Positions 1-8,411 of a DNA stretch of 64,000 bases are shown here, one piece after another (position 1 is the stretch's first letter; each line of letters opens with the position of its first letter). Made by a program: the position numbers and the translations under genes. The notes under the pieces are model-generated. The model was not told the origin of the DNA. It saw only the letters and a program-made list of their open reading frames with translations, and did not search any database. Source of the stretch: an uncultured Woeseiaceae bacterium (GTDB taxonomy: Bacteria > Pseudomonadota > Gammaproteobacteria > Steroidobacterales > Woeseiaceae); contig CAJJBK010000002.1 of the NCBI GenBank assembly GCA_905182415.1, positions 62,001 through 126,000 on the forward strand, given 5' to 3'.

Positions 1-518
1 GTTCATTCACTTCCCGCATTAACATGAACCTTCGAGAGGATAAAGGTTGGGCTTATGGGGCGCGAACCCTCATCCTTCAGACAAAAGAACAACGGCCATT
101 CATTGCCTATGCACCTGTCCAAACCGATAAAACAGCTGAGTCCATCACCGAAATAAAAAGAGAGCTCATGGAATATCTTGCTAGTAATCCGGTAACTGAG
201 GAAGAGCTAGATAAAGTTAAAGACAACACCACATTGAGCCTCCCTGGTCGCTGGGAAACTATAAGAGCTATATCCAATGATCTCAGTGAAATAATTACCT
301 ATGGTTTAGCCGATGATTATTGGGACCAATATTCAAATAATGTTCGTAATCTGACTCGCGAGCGCCTCATTGATGCAGCAGCATCCACTATTAAACCAGA
401 ACATCTCATATGGGTTATCGTGGGTGATCGCAGTAAAATCGAAGATTCAATCAGCGCGCTATCTATCCATGACATAAAAATTCTAGATAGAAATGGGCAA
501 GAAATTACTCTGCCTTAA
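1..518 (+). CDS. M16 (insulinase/pitrilysin) zinc peptidase, C-terminal fragment
   Basis: The reading frame is open from base 3, so the gene begins upstream of the window. The first readable residues (SFTSRINMNLREDKGWAYGA) match the conserved block of the C-terminal, non-catalytic lobe of M16 peptidases, where an R/Y-type motif helps close the substrate chamber. About 170 residues remain; the HxxEH zinc site of the N-terminal lobe lies outside. Many gammaproteobacterial M16 proteins of this kind are periplasmic or outer-membrane lipoproteins, but the signal region is not visible here. An ATG at base 24 lies inside the conserved block and is not the true start. The family call is firm; substrate and location are not. 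Confidence 0.85.
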   Translation, partial: SFTSRINMNLREDKGWAYGARTLILQTKEQRPFIAYAPVQTDKTAESITEIKRELMEYLASNPVTEEELDKVKDNTTLSLPGRWETIRAISNDLSEIITYGLADDYWDQYSNNVRNLTRERLIDAAASTIKPEHLIWVIVGDRSKIEDSISALSIHDIKILDRNGQEITLP

Positions 519-559
519 TTTTCAGAGTATACTAATTCAACCTATAAGAGCTACGCCAA

Positions 560-2074
560 TTGAATAAAATAAATTACCTAGAATTAATAAAAACAGCCGA
601 TGTTTATTCGGTGGCTGAAGTATCGCCTCTTGATTATGCCAAGCTAATTTCAGCAAACTTAAATAATAAGATCTTTTTAAAAAGAGAGGATCTGCAAACC
701 ACCTTCTCTTTCAAAATAAGAGGCGCGGTCAATAAAATAAAAAATCTCGATGAAAAAGCTTTAAAAAATGGAGTCATATGCAGTTCAGCAGGTAATCATG
801 CTCAAGGAGTAGCACTCGCATCTAAACTTAACAAGAATCGAGCAGTCATTGTTATGCCCCAAACTACACCGAGTATCAAAATTGAGGCAGTAAAAGCTTT
901 GGGTGCTGAGATTATCTTGCATGGGGATAACTATGATGAAGCCTTTAGCAAGGCCAAGGAAATTGAACAATCAGAGTCGTTAACGTTTATACATGCTTTT
1001 GATGATCCCTATGTAATCGCAGGACAAGGCACTATAGGAATCGAAATTTTAGAGCAGCTTAATGAAACTATTGATGCGATTTTTGTACCTATAGGTGGAG
1101 GCGGCCTCATCTCAGGAATTGCTACTTATGTCAAAGAAGTCCAACCAAATATTAAAATAATTGGTGTCGAACCTGAAGATTCCGCTAGCATGAAAGCATC
1201 GCTCGCCGCTAATAAACAAATTACTCTTGATCATGTGGGAATATTTGCTGATGGGGTGGCTGTTAAAAGAGTGGGCGATATTCCATTTCTCTTATGCAAG
1301 AAATATATAGATGAAATTATCACTGTTAATACAGATGAAATTTGTGCAGCAATTCAAGCAATATATGAAGAAACGCGATCTATTGTCGAGCCGTCTGGTG
1401 CATTATCTTTAGCTGGTATCACAAAATATATCGAATTAAATTTAAATCAAAATAACACCTTTGTTGGTATTAATTGTGGAGCAAATGTAAATTTTGATCG
1501 TTTAAGGCACATTGCAGAAAGAGCCGCTGTAGGGAAAAAAAGTGAGATATTACTTGCAGTTGAAATCGAAGAGAAGCCCGGCAGTTTTAAAAATTTCTGT
1601 AAAGCCATAGGAAAACGAAACATAACAGAGTTCAACTATCGTTATCGTGATGATGGTAGTGCAAGAATTTTTGTTGGGATCGAATTAATGAATAGTTCGA
1701 ATGCTCATCAAGAAGTAATAAAAGAAATTAATGATCTTGGCTACTCGGTGGTAGATTTAAGTCAAAATGAAATGGCAAAGATTCATATACGTCATATGGT
1801 CGGTGGAAGAGCCTCGATTAAAAATGAGCGGTTACTTAGATTTGAGTTCCCAGAAAGGCCTGGTGCGCTCTTAGAATTCCTGGACGCCATTGGAACAGAA
1901 CGGAATATTACTTTATTTCATTATCGCAATCATGGTTCTGATTTTGGACGAATTCTTACTGGAATTCAGGCTTCTCATGATGAAACTAATCAACTAGAAG
2001 AGCATCTCTCTAAATTGGGTTATCGTTATTGGGAAGAAAGCGATAACCCTGCTTATGAAATGTTTCTTTCTTGA
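560..2074 (+). CDS. ilvA: Biosynthetic threonine dehydratase (threonine ammonia-lyase)
   Basis: This PLP enzyme deaminates L-threonine to 2-oxobutanoate, the first committed step of isoleucine synthesis. The protein is 504 residues, the usual length for the biosynthetic rather than the catabolic (TdcB) form. The N-terminal two thirds is a fold-type II PLP domain: the PLP lysine lies in TTFSFKIRGA (about residue 52), the phosphate loop is GGGGL (about 180) and SSAGNHAQGVA is present. Two ACT-like regulatory domains follow (about residues 330-410 and 425-500), each with the PGxLxxFxxAIG pattern, so allosteric control by isoleucine/valine is expected. The start is a TTG at 560; no closer ATG fits, and YLELIKTADVY aligns with the E. 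coli N-terminus. It stands alone, converging on the hydrolase gene 8 bases downstream. Confidence 0.95.
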   Translation: MNKINYLELIKTADVYSVAEVSPLDYAKLISANLNNKIFLKREDLQTTFSFKIRGAVNKIKNLDEKALKNGVICSSAGNHAQGVALASKLNKNRAVIVMPQTTPSIKIEAVKALGAEIILHGDNYDEAFSKAKEIEQSESLTFIHAFDDPYVIAGQGTIGIEILEQLNETIDAIFVPIGGGGLISGIATYVKEVQPNIKIIGVEPEDSASMKASLAANKQITLDHVGIFADGVAVKRVGDIPFLLCKKYIDEIITVNTDEICAAIQAIYEETRSIVEPSGALSLAGITKYIELNLNQNNTFVGINCGANVNFDRLRHIAERAAVGKKSEILLAVEIEEKPGSFKNFCKAIGKRNITEFNYRYRDDGSARIFVGIELMNSSNAHQEVIKEINDLGYSVVDLSQNEMAKIHIRHMVGGRASIKNERLLRFEFPERPGALLEFLDAIGTERNITLFHYRNHGSDFGRILTGIQASHDETNQLEEHLSKLGYRYWEESDNPAYEMFLS

Positions 2075-2087
2075 GGTAAATCTCAAG
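2070..2087. terminator. Possible hairpin between convergent ilvA and hydrolase genes
   Basis: CTTGAG (2070-2075) and CTCAAG (2082-2087) form a perfect 6-bp stem with a 6-base loop. It spans the ilvA stop and the 3' end of the opposing hydrolase gene. A short T/A-rich tract (TATTTAAT) follows on the plus strand. The stem is short and low in G+C, so termination activity is only plausible. Confidence 0.35.
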
Positions 2088-2967
2088 TATTTAATAAAAA
2101 ATTTTCAATAGCTTTTGCCAGTGTCTCTGGTGCCTCGAAATGAATCATATGACCTGTATCTAGAATGCATTCGGTTCTGGCGCAAAAAAATGGATGCTCC
2201 TCAAAATCAATGTCGTGTAATAACTGCATCTGTTTTTTAAAATTTGTATTTTCTCCCCAGATAAATAGGGTCTGTGCGATAATCTGATTCCAGCAAGCTT
2301 CAGCTTCTTGCCTTCTGTACTGGACAGCATTAGGTAATTTATGAAAAGGATCTGCGCGTAAAATAATCCTTCCATTTGAATCTGCTTTTGACCATTCTCT
2401 CGCCACAAATTCAGCTTGCTCAGGTTTCATATTAGGGCTTCTTTTTAAAATTCTTGGAATGAGATCATTTATGGATGCGTATGGCTTAAATTCAGGATTT
2501 GATTGTTGCTGCTCTAGCCAATGGCGATAATTATTAGGTGCATTTTTGGGATCTGAATCACTCAACCCAAATCCTTCGATATTAATTAAATGACTAATGC
2601 GTTCTGGCATAATACCGGCATAAAGAGAGGCAATATTTGCTCCCATACTATGTCCAATTAGGGTAGCGGGCTGATCCGATGAATATAATCGTAGAATTTC
2701 ATCCAGATCAGCTAAATAGTCTGGAAACCAATAACTGGAATTAGTATTTTCGGATCTACCAAAGCCACGCCAATCAGGAGCAATAATTTGCCAATTTGAT
2801 TGAAATTTATCCACAACAAATTGAAAAGTTGAGCCTGTATCAGCCCATCCATGCAAATAAATTAATAAAGGTGCATCCGCCTTACCCCAACTTTTGATAT
2901 GATATTTTTTATCTCTTATGGTCAGGAAGCTTGATGCACCAGAATTTATTGGCTTATAAACAGTCAT
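2083..2967 (-). CDS. Alpha/beta-fold hydrolase
   Basis: A 294-residue single-domain alpha/beta hydrolase. Visible family marks are the oxyanion-hole HGWAD (about residues 39-43), the strand DWRGFGRS, the nucleophile elbow GHSMG with Ser107, and a C-terminal catalytic histidine in DTGHMIHFEAPE (about 275). The acid is probably the Asp/Glu region around WGENTNF. There is no signal peptide, so it is likely cytosolic. It lies 8 bases downstream of the quinone oxidoreductase gene on the same strand and is probably co-transcribed with it. Substrate is not predictable: this subfamily includes esterases, haloalkane and epoxide hydrolases and C-C hydrolases. The fold call is firm. Confidence 0.85.
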   Translation of the reverse strand: MTVYKPINSGASSFLTIRDKKYHIKSWGKADAPLLIYLHGWADTGSTFQFVVDKFQSNWQIIAPDWRGFGRSENTNSSYWFPDYLADLDEILRLYSSDQPATLIGHSMGANIASLYAGIMPERISHLINIEGFGLSDSDPKNAPNNYRHWLEQQQSNPEFKPYASINDLIPRILKRSPNMKPEQAEFVAREWSKADSNGRIILRADPFHKLPNAVQYRRQEAEACWNQIIAQTLFIWGENTNFKKQMQLLHDIDFEEHPFFCARTECILDTGHMIHFEAPETLAKAIENFLLNT

Positions 2968-2975
2968 TTATTTTA

Positions 2976-3950
2976 CTAAGGTATCAGTATTGTTGATCCA
3001 GTTGTTTTTCTGGATTCTAAATCCCTATGTGCCTGCGCGGTATCTTTTAATGCGTATTTTTGGTTAATATTGATTTTTATGATGCCTTGAACTACCAAAT
3101 CGAATAATTCTTGAGCTCCATGTAATAATTTTTCACGTGTATTAATAAAATCCGCCAAAATTGGTCTTGTGACATACAAGGAATGCCTTGAAGCTAATTC
3201 GGAAGGTGCGAATGGATCTACAGGACCGGATGCATTCCCAAAAGTTACCATAACGCCGTGTGGTTTTAACGAATTTAGCGATGAAATAAAAGTATTTTTC
3301 CCAATAGAATCATAGACCGCCGAAACTCCTTTTCCATTAGTGAGCTTGAGTACTTTTTTAGCAACATCTTCATCGACCATGATTATTTCACTACAACCAT
3401 GTGCAAGGGCAAGTTCAGCTTTTTCAGGCGTACTCACAACACCAATAACATTAGCACCCAGGTGGCTCGCCCATTGACTTGCAATTAGTCCCACACCTCC
3501 AGCAGCAGCATGCAGTAGTATGTCATCATTAGTTTTTACTGCGTAACTTTTTCGCAACAGATACCAAGCAGTGAGCCCTTTTAACAATAAAGCGGCGGCT
3601 TGCTCAAATGAGATTCCATCTGGAATAGGCACGAGTTGATTTGCATCAAAGTTTCTTTGTTCGGAATATGAGTCGGCAGGTCTTCCTGTGTAAACAACTC
3701 GATCACCTACCTTAACTACCGTAACATCATCAGCAATTTCCTCTACAACTCCAGCCGCTTCACTCCCCAAACCAGTTGGTAATGGCATAGGATAAAGTCC
3801 AGATCTATGATAAGTGTCGATAAAATTTAAGCCAATCGCATTATGTCGAATTCGAGCCTCACCAGATTTAAGCTCAGGTAGGTCAATTTCACAATAATCT
3901 AATACTTCGGGTCCACCATACTCATTAATTCGAATTGCATTTGTTTTCAT
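2976..3950 (-). CDS. qor: Quinone oxidoreductase-like MDR protein (NADPH-dependent, zinc-free)
   Basis: A 324-residue medium-chain dehydrogenase/reductase of the Qor (zeta-crystallin) type. Qor enzymes reduce quinones or enones with NADPH. The start MKTNAIRINEYGGPEVL is typical. The catalytic domain carries GLNFIDTYHRSGLYP and GSEAAGVVEEI. The Rossmann motif is AAAGGVGLIASQWA (about residues 148-161). The cysteine-rich structural-zinc loop of alcohol dehydrogenases is absent, which supports the zinc-independent class. It has an ATG start and is the first gene of a two-gene unit with the downstream hydrolase. It is divergent from the SDR gene at 4122 across a 171-base gap. The exact acceptor is unknown. 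Confidence 0.88.
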   Translation of the reverse strand: MKTNAIRINEYGGPEVLDYCEIDLPELKSGEARIRHNAIGLNFIDTYHRSGLYPMPLPTGLGSEAAGVVEEIADDVTVVKVGDRVVYTGRPADSYSEQRNFDANQLVPIPDGISFEQAAALLLKGLTAWYLLRKSYAVKTNDDILLHAAAGGVGLIASQWASHLGANVIGVVSTPEKAELALAHGCSEIIMVDEDVAKKVLKLTNGKGVSAVYDSIGKNTFISSLNSLKPHGVMVTFGNASGPVDPFAPSELASRHSLYVTRPILADFINTREKLLHGAQELFDLVVQGIIKININQKYALKDTAQAHRDLESRKTTGSTILIP

Positions 3951-4069
3951 TATCTATCCTTTATGTTTAATGCTATATAGTTTAATTGAAATTAAAGTAG
4001 AGATGTTCCTATTTTTTAAAAATTAATTAATTGTATCTTTAATAATAATTAACAATAATATTTATATGA

Positions 4070-4087
4070 TCATCAGGCATCTGATGA
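4070..4087. promoter_or_regulatory. Perfect inverted repeat in the qor / SDR divergent region (operator candidate)
   Basis: TCATCAG-GCAT-CTGATGA is a perfect 7-bp inverted repeat with a 4-base centre. It stands out in a nearly G+C-free intergenic stretch, 34 bases upstream of the SDR start and about 120 bases upstream of the divergent qor gene. Size and position fit a dimeric repressor operator or a 5'-UTR stem-loop. No regulator gene is adjacent. Confidence 0.4.
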
Positions 4088-4121
4088 GATTATAAAAATT
4101 CAATCAATACTGGGATATACA

Positions 4122-4892
4122 ATGGAACGGCTAAAAAATAAAATTGCATTAATTACTGGGGCTGCTCAAGGAATTGGATTAGCTACTGCAAAATTATTTG
4201 CACAAGAAGGTGCAAAAGTATTATTAACAGATATCAATATAGACAAAGCTAATAGTGAATCAAAATCACTTAATAAAATTTATCCAGATCAAACATCCGC
4301 TCTAGAGCATGATGTAACCAATAAGCAGGATTGGAAGCATGTCATTGAATTTATAGAAAATAAATTTGGTGGGATAAATATTCTTGTTAATAATGCCGGT
4401 ATTGGTTCTATTGGTAATGTCGAAAATGAAAGCTTCGAACAATGGAAAAAAGTTCATTCTGTTGATCTAGATAGTGTCTTTTTGGGCTGTAAATATGCAA
4501 TACCGACTATCAAAAAATCCAAATCAGGCTCTATCATTAATGTTTCTTCCATTTCCGGTATTATTGCTAGCCACAATATGGCTGCTTATAATTCAGCAAA
4601 AGCTGGAGTTAGGCATCTCAGTAAATCCATAGCCTTGCACTGCGCTAGAGACAGAAATAATATTCGGTGCAATTCTATTCATCCTGCTTTTATTGATACC
4701 CCTATACTCGATGAATTGTGCAAAAAAATTGGGCACGAAGCAGCCATAAAGAAATTGTCTCGTCAAATACCTATGGGCCAAATAGGTGAACCCAATGATG
4801 TAGCTTACGGTATTTTATATTTAGCGTCCGATGAATCAAAATTTATGACTGGAGCAGAAATCATTATTGACGGAGGAATTAGTGCCGCATAA
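4122..4892 (+). CDS. Short-chain dehydrogenase/reductase (classical SDR)
   Basis: A 256-residue classical SDR. The NAD(P)-binding motif is TGAAQGIG (residues 12-19), the structural motif NNAG is at 90-93, and catalytic Ser (about 143), Tyr156 and Lys160 lie in VSSISG and YNSAKAG. An acidic residue after the second strand (LLTDIN) suggests NAD(H) preference. Sequence flavour is close to hydroxysteroid / 3-hydroxyacyl dehydrogenases of cyclic or lipid substrates, but specificity cannot be read from sequence. It ends 73 bases before the sulfotransferase-like gene on the same strand. The class call is firm. Confidence 0.88.
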   Translation: MERLKNKIALITGAAQGIGLATAKLFAQEGAKVLLTDINIDKANSESKSLNKIYPDQTSALEHDVTNKQDWKHVIEFIENKFGGINILVNNAGIGSIGNVENESFEQWKKVHSVDLDSVFLGCKYAIPTIKKSKSGSIINVSSISGIIASHNMAAYNSAKAGVRHLSKSIALHCARDRNNIRCNSIHPAFIDTPILDELCKKIGHEAAIKKLSRQIPMGQIGEPNDVAYGILYLASDESKFMTGAEIIIDGGISAA

Positions 4893-4965
4893 TGATAATA
4901 AAATTAACTTTTCATGGAAAATAATTATTAATGGTTAGTTTTTTAAACTAATTAATCACATCGAT

Positions 4966-5691
4966 ATGAAAAGAATTTGTCTTTGGTCAGGACCCAGAAA
5001 TATATCTACTGCACTCATGTATAGTTTTGCTCAACGCAAAGATACAAAAGTAATAGATGAACCTTTATATGGTCATTACCTTGAGGTAACAGGAGTGATT
5101 CATCCTGGAAGAGAGGAGGTAATTCAAAGTACAAATTGTGATGGCAATGCTGTAATGCAAGAGCTAATCAATCTGGAGAGTAATAGCTATGATGTTTTGT
5201 TTATAAAGCAAATGTCTCATCATTTTCAATATTTAAAGAATGATTTCTTAACGAAAACAGAAAACATTTTTCTCATCCGTGACCCCAAAGAGGTACTTTC
5301 TTCTTTGACTGTACAGTTACCAAATGCCACAGTTAGAGATACTGGATTAGATATTCAGTGGCAACTTTATCAGACATTAAAATCCTCTGGAGCATCTCCA
5401 ATTGTAATTGATAGCCGAGATTTACTGATTAACCCTGAGGCCATTTTAACTCTTTTATGCGACCATTTAAGCATAAAATTTTCAAAAAAAATGCTAAAAT
5501 GGAAGGCTGAACCAATAAAAGAAGACGGCATTTGGTCTAAATATTGGTATCATACTGTACATAAATCATCAGGTTTCATTCCTTATACAGCTAAGCCAGA
5601 ATTACCAAAAACATTATTAAAACTATATAATAATTGCCGACCTTACTATGAAAATCTTCTTAAGAACGCATTAAGCACTAAACGGAGTTAG
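4966..5691 (+). CDS. Sulfotransferase-like P-loop protein
   Basis: A 241-residue protein with a sulfotransferase-type nucleotide site. WSGPRNISTALMYSF (residues 7-21) resembles the 5'-phosphosulfate loop, and FLIRDPKEVLSSL (about 104-116) resembles the 3'-phosphate-binding strand/helix of PAPS enzymes. No signal peptide is present. It is followed after 6 bases by the class IV aminotransferase gene, so the two are surely co-transcribed. As I recall the plant 'branched-chain-aminotransferase-like' proteins (for example Arabidopsis At3g05190), they carry this same module fused N-terminally to an aminotransferase; the present pair looks like the split bacterial version. Whether it transfers sulfate or only keeps the fold is not known. 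Confidence 0.72.
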   Translation: MKRICLWSGPRNISTALMYSFAQRKDTKVIDEPLYGHYLEVTGVIHPGREEVIQSTNCDGNAVMQELINLESNSYDVLFIKQMSHHFQYLKNDFLTKTENIFLIRDPKEVLSSLTVQLPNATVRDTGLDIQWQLYQTLKSSGASPIVIDSRDLLINPEAILTLLCDHLSIKFSKKMLKWKAEPIKEDGIWSKYWYHTVHKSSGFIPYTAKPELPKTLLKLYNNCRPYYENLLKNALSTKRS

Positions 5692-5697
5692 AAATAA

Positions 5698-6615
5698 ATG
5701 CAAAATATCGATCCAAGAAATGAAAATATATTGGTATATATTGATGGCCATCTAATGCCTAGGGAAGAGGCAAAGATATCTGTTTTTGATAGTGCTGTTC
5801 AAGGTGGAGACGCGGTATGGGAAGGGTTAAGAGTCTATAAAGGAAAAATTGCTGCTCTGGATGGGCATCTAGAAAGATTACAAAATTCAGCTAAGGTACT
5901 AGCTTTTGAATCTATACCTTCAAACCAAGAAGTCAAAAATGCCATATTCAAAACGCTTGAAAATAATAATATGTGGGACGAAACGCATATCCGCCTGACA
6001 TTGACTAGAGGTAAAAAAATTACTTCAGGGATGAATCCAAAACTCAACCAATCTGGATGCACTTTAATTGTGTTGGCAGAATGGAAACCACCCATTTATG
6101 GAAATACAGGAATTAGTGTTATTACTTCTTCTATTAGAAGAAATACGTCACAGTGTCTAGACTCTAAAATCCATCATAACAATCTTCTAAATAACATACT
6201 GGCTATGATTGAGGCTAATGTTGCCGGTGTTGAGAGCGCTGTTATGCTTGATGTAAACGGCTTTATTTCTGAAACAAACGATACAAATATCTTTCTTGTA
6301 AAAAATAACACTCTTTATACGCCATATGCAGATAGTTGCTTGCCTGGCTTAACACGAGCAATGATATTAAAGATCGCTTGTGATAAGAAAATAGATAACC
6401 ATGAAAAAAATCTTTCCATCACTGATCTCTATACGGCGGATGAGGTTTTTACCTCTGGAACAATGGGTGAACTTACGCCAATTCTAGTTGCAGATGGTCG
6501 TATAATTGGTGATAAGAAAGCGGGTAAAATGACAAAAAAGATGCAAACTTATCACCGAGAATATGCCTACGAAAATGGCGTTGAATTACCATTTAATAAC
6601 CCAATTACAAGTTAA
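5698..6615 (+). CDS. Class IV PLP aminotransferase, branched-chain / D-amino-acid type
   Basis: A 305-residue fold-type IV aminotransferase. The PLP lysine is Lys157 in LDSKIHHNNLLNNILA, with the expected downstream glutamate in GFISETNDTNIFLV and the phosphate-binding SGTMGEL near residue 258. The N-terminal FDSAVQGGDAVWEGLRVY block is typical of branched-chain or D-amino-acid transaminases. The length fits IlvE, but the sequence is closer to the plant 'BCAT-like' proteins than to classical IlvE. The gene starts 6 bases after the sulfotransferase-like gene, and its stop overlaps the 3' end of gshA by 4 bases on the other strand. The substrate is uncertain, and a housekeeping ilvE may exist elsewhere. 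Confidence 0.82.
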   Translation: MQNIDPRNENILVYIDGHLMPREEAKISVFDSAVQGGDAVWEGLRVYKGKIAALDGHLERLQNSAKVLAFESIPSNQEVKNAIFKTLENNNMWDETHIRLTLTRGKKITSGMNPKLNQSGCTLIVLAEWKPPIYGNTGISVITSSIRRNTSQCLDSKIHHNNLLNNILAMIEANVAGVESAVMLDVNGFISETNDTNIFLVKNNTLYTPYADSCLPGLTRAMILKIACDKKIDNHEKNLSITDLYTADEVFTSGTMGELTPILVADGRIIGDKKAGKMTKKMQTYHREYAYENGVELPFNNPITS

Positions 6616-8186
6616 GATTTAAAATAATTTTCAAGGTAAACATCTAATGGGGGTTGACCGGCTGCCTCTATATCTAACTGTTTTGTTAACGATTCATGAG
6701 CTTCTCTTTTAAGCAGGTCATATTTCTCCACATTTAATGGGGTTAAAGTGGAGAAATAATTTTTTTGTTTTTCTGCTAATAACAAGCCGTAATCTGCAAA
6801 ACTCAATCCTGTATTATTCAATTCGTGTAATATTCTTGCAGATGGGGTGGCATTCGGATCTTCGATTAACTTAACTTGAGCATTTACCGATGCTACATAA
6901 TCTGAGCATTCTCCATTTTGATCGATTAACTCAGCAATCTTTAGGGTATTCTTCATTAATTCCATCGCCCATACTTTAAGGCTAATTTCTTGTCCATCTT
7001 TAGATAGCAAAAAACTAGGATCTCGACCAAAATTTGCCGTATTTGTGTGATTTTTCATGGTTTCTCTATCATCAGAAAGACTCATCATCGGACTGTCTTC
7101 AAGCATGCAATAAATTAAAAAAGATTCCATAAATCTTATGGTATTTTGATTAATACCAACTGGATCATAGGTATTTAGATCTATCGATCGAATCTCAATA
7201 TACTCAATGCCGCCTCGCTCTAATGCTGAAGTCGGTCTTTCTCCAGACAGAGCTACTCTCTTTGGCCTAACTGGGCTGTAATATTCATTTTCGATTTGTA
7301 ATTTATTCAAAGAAAGCTGCTGATATTCACCATCACGCAATAGACCATAATTATTATATGCGGACTCGGGCGTAGAAATTGCATCTCTCAAGTTATGCAC
7401 ATACTCATCAAGGCTATTTAAAGAAATATTAATATTTGACTGCACCTCACTCGTATAACCTAAATCACTCATCCTTAACGAGGTACCATAGGGTTGGTAC
7501 AAGGTATCATTATCGTATTCAGGAATGCCAATTGATGAATTTGGTGAAAAAGATTTACATAACGCGGGAGAAGCACCAAATAAATATAAAATCAGCCAAC
7601 CATATCTCTTAAAGTTTCTAATCATTGCCATATAACTAGACGAACGAAAATCCTCAATCGAATCTTGATTGTTCTCATTTTTTTTAAAAATAGGCCAAAA
7701 TTTTTCCGGGAGAGAATAATTGAAATGTATCCCAGCAATTGCTTGCATATTTCTACCGTAACGTAACCCCAACCCATTTCGATAAATAGTCTTCATTCTA
7801 CCCACATTAGAAATACCATAACTTGCCAATGGTATTTCTCGCTGCTGATCCAAAGAGCATGGCATGCTTGATACCCACAAAAGCTCCTCGTTTATATTCT
7901 TGTATGCAAACTGATGGATGTCTGATAAAAAACCCAAAACATCCGATGCATTAGAAATAGCAGGTGTAATAAACTCCAATAATGCTTCAGAGAAATCAGT
8001 AGTGATATATTTACTAGTCAATGCTGAACCTAGAGCAATTGGATGGTCCGTTGAAACTAATTCACCTAATTTATTTACCCGCAAAGATTCTTTTTCCAGT
8101 CCTTTTAAACCACCACATAAAATACCCGAGTCATCAGACTCAATTATTGATCGCAATCTTTTCTCGAATATTTTACTCACGATCAA
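6612..8186 (-). CDS. gshA: Glutamate-cysteine ligase
   Basis: It catalyses ATP-dependent formation of gamma-glutamylcysteine, the first step of glutathione synthesis. The 524-residue length fits the gammaproteobacterial class (E. coli GshA 518). Diagnostic blocks are GGLKGLEKESLRVN (about 22-36), ITTDFSEALLEFITP, YGRNMQAIAGIHFNYS (about 142-157) and RGGIEYIEIRSIDLNTYDP (about 328-347). The start is ambiguous: the TTG at 8186 lies 4 bases after AGGAG, while a GTG at 8180 lies 10 bases after it. No gshB lies nearby. It is monocistronic and converges on the aminotransferase gene. Confidence 0.95.
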   Translation of the reverse strand: MIVSKIFEKRLRSIIESDDSGILCGGLKGLEKESLRVNKLGELVSTDHPIALGSALTSKYITTDFSEALLEFITPAISNASDVLGFLSDIHQFAYKNINEELLWVSSMPCSLDQQREIPLASYGISNVGRMKTIYRNGLGLRYGRNMQAIAGIHFNYSLPEKFWPIFKKNENNQDSIEDFRSSSYMAMIRNFKRYGWLILYLFGASPALCKSFSPNSSIGIPEYDNDTLYQPYGTSLRMSDLGYTSEVQSNINISLNSLDEYVHNLRDAISTPESAYNNYGLLRDGEYQQLSLNKLQIENEYYSPVRPKRVALSGERPTSALERGGIEYIEIRSIDLNTYDPVGINQNTIRFMESFLIYCMLEDSPMMSLSDDRETMKNHTNTANFGRDPSFLLSKDGQEISLKVWAMELMKNTLKIAELIDQNGECSDYVASVNAQVKLIEDPNATPSARILHELNNTGLSFADYGLLLAEKQKNYFSTLTPLNVEKYDLLKREAHESLTKQLDIEAAGQPPLDVYLENYFKS

Positions 8187-8220
8187 TGATCTCCTGAAGG
8201 CAGCACATTAATGATGAAAC

Positions 8221-8238
8221 ATTCTAACATCATAGAAT
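8221..8238. repeat. Short inverted repeat upstream of gshA
   Basis: ATTCTA (8221-8226) and TAGAAT (8233-8238) form a perfect 6-bp inverted repeat with a 6-base centre, about 35 bases upstream of the gshA start. It could be an operator or a weak stem-loop. In a region this AT-rich, chance is a real alternative. Confidence 0.25.
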
Positions 8239-8375
8239 TATGAAAAAAATAAAATAATATCTCATTAACTAATCAAGTGGATAAAAATTAATTTAAAAAA
8301 ATCATCCTTAGTGCTTCACTAGAAGACTAGAAAATGATTAAATTAAGAATAAACCAAAAAAAGGAGGGTATTTTT

Positions 8376-8411
8376 TTGAACTATCAAAAACTATTACCCA
8401 AAAAATTATGA
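8376..8411 (+). CDS. Possible 11-codon leader cistron before the small secreted protein gene
   Basis: A strong Shine-Dalgarno sequence (AAGGAGGG, 8361-8368) lies 8 bases before a TTG at 8376. That codon opens an 11-codon frame encoding (M)NYQKLLPKKL. Its TGA stop (8409-8411) overlaps the ATG of the next gene (8408) in an ATGA junction. The next gene has no ribosome-binding site of its own (only CCCAAAAAATT precedes its ATG). The arrangement fits translational coupling through a leader peptide. The peptide has no recognised function. A misplaced start or a chance frame remains possible. Confidence 0.35.
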   Translation: MNYQKLLPKKL

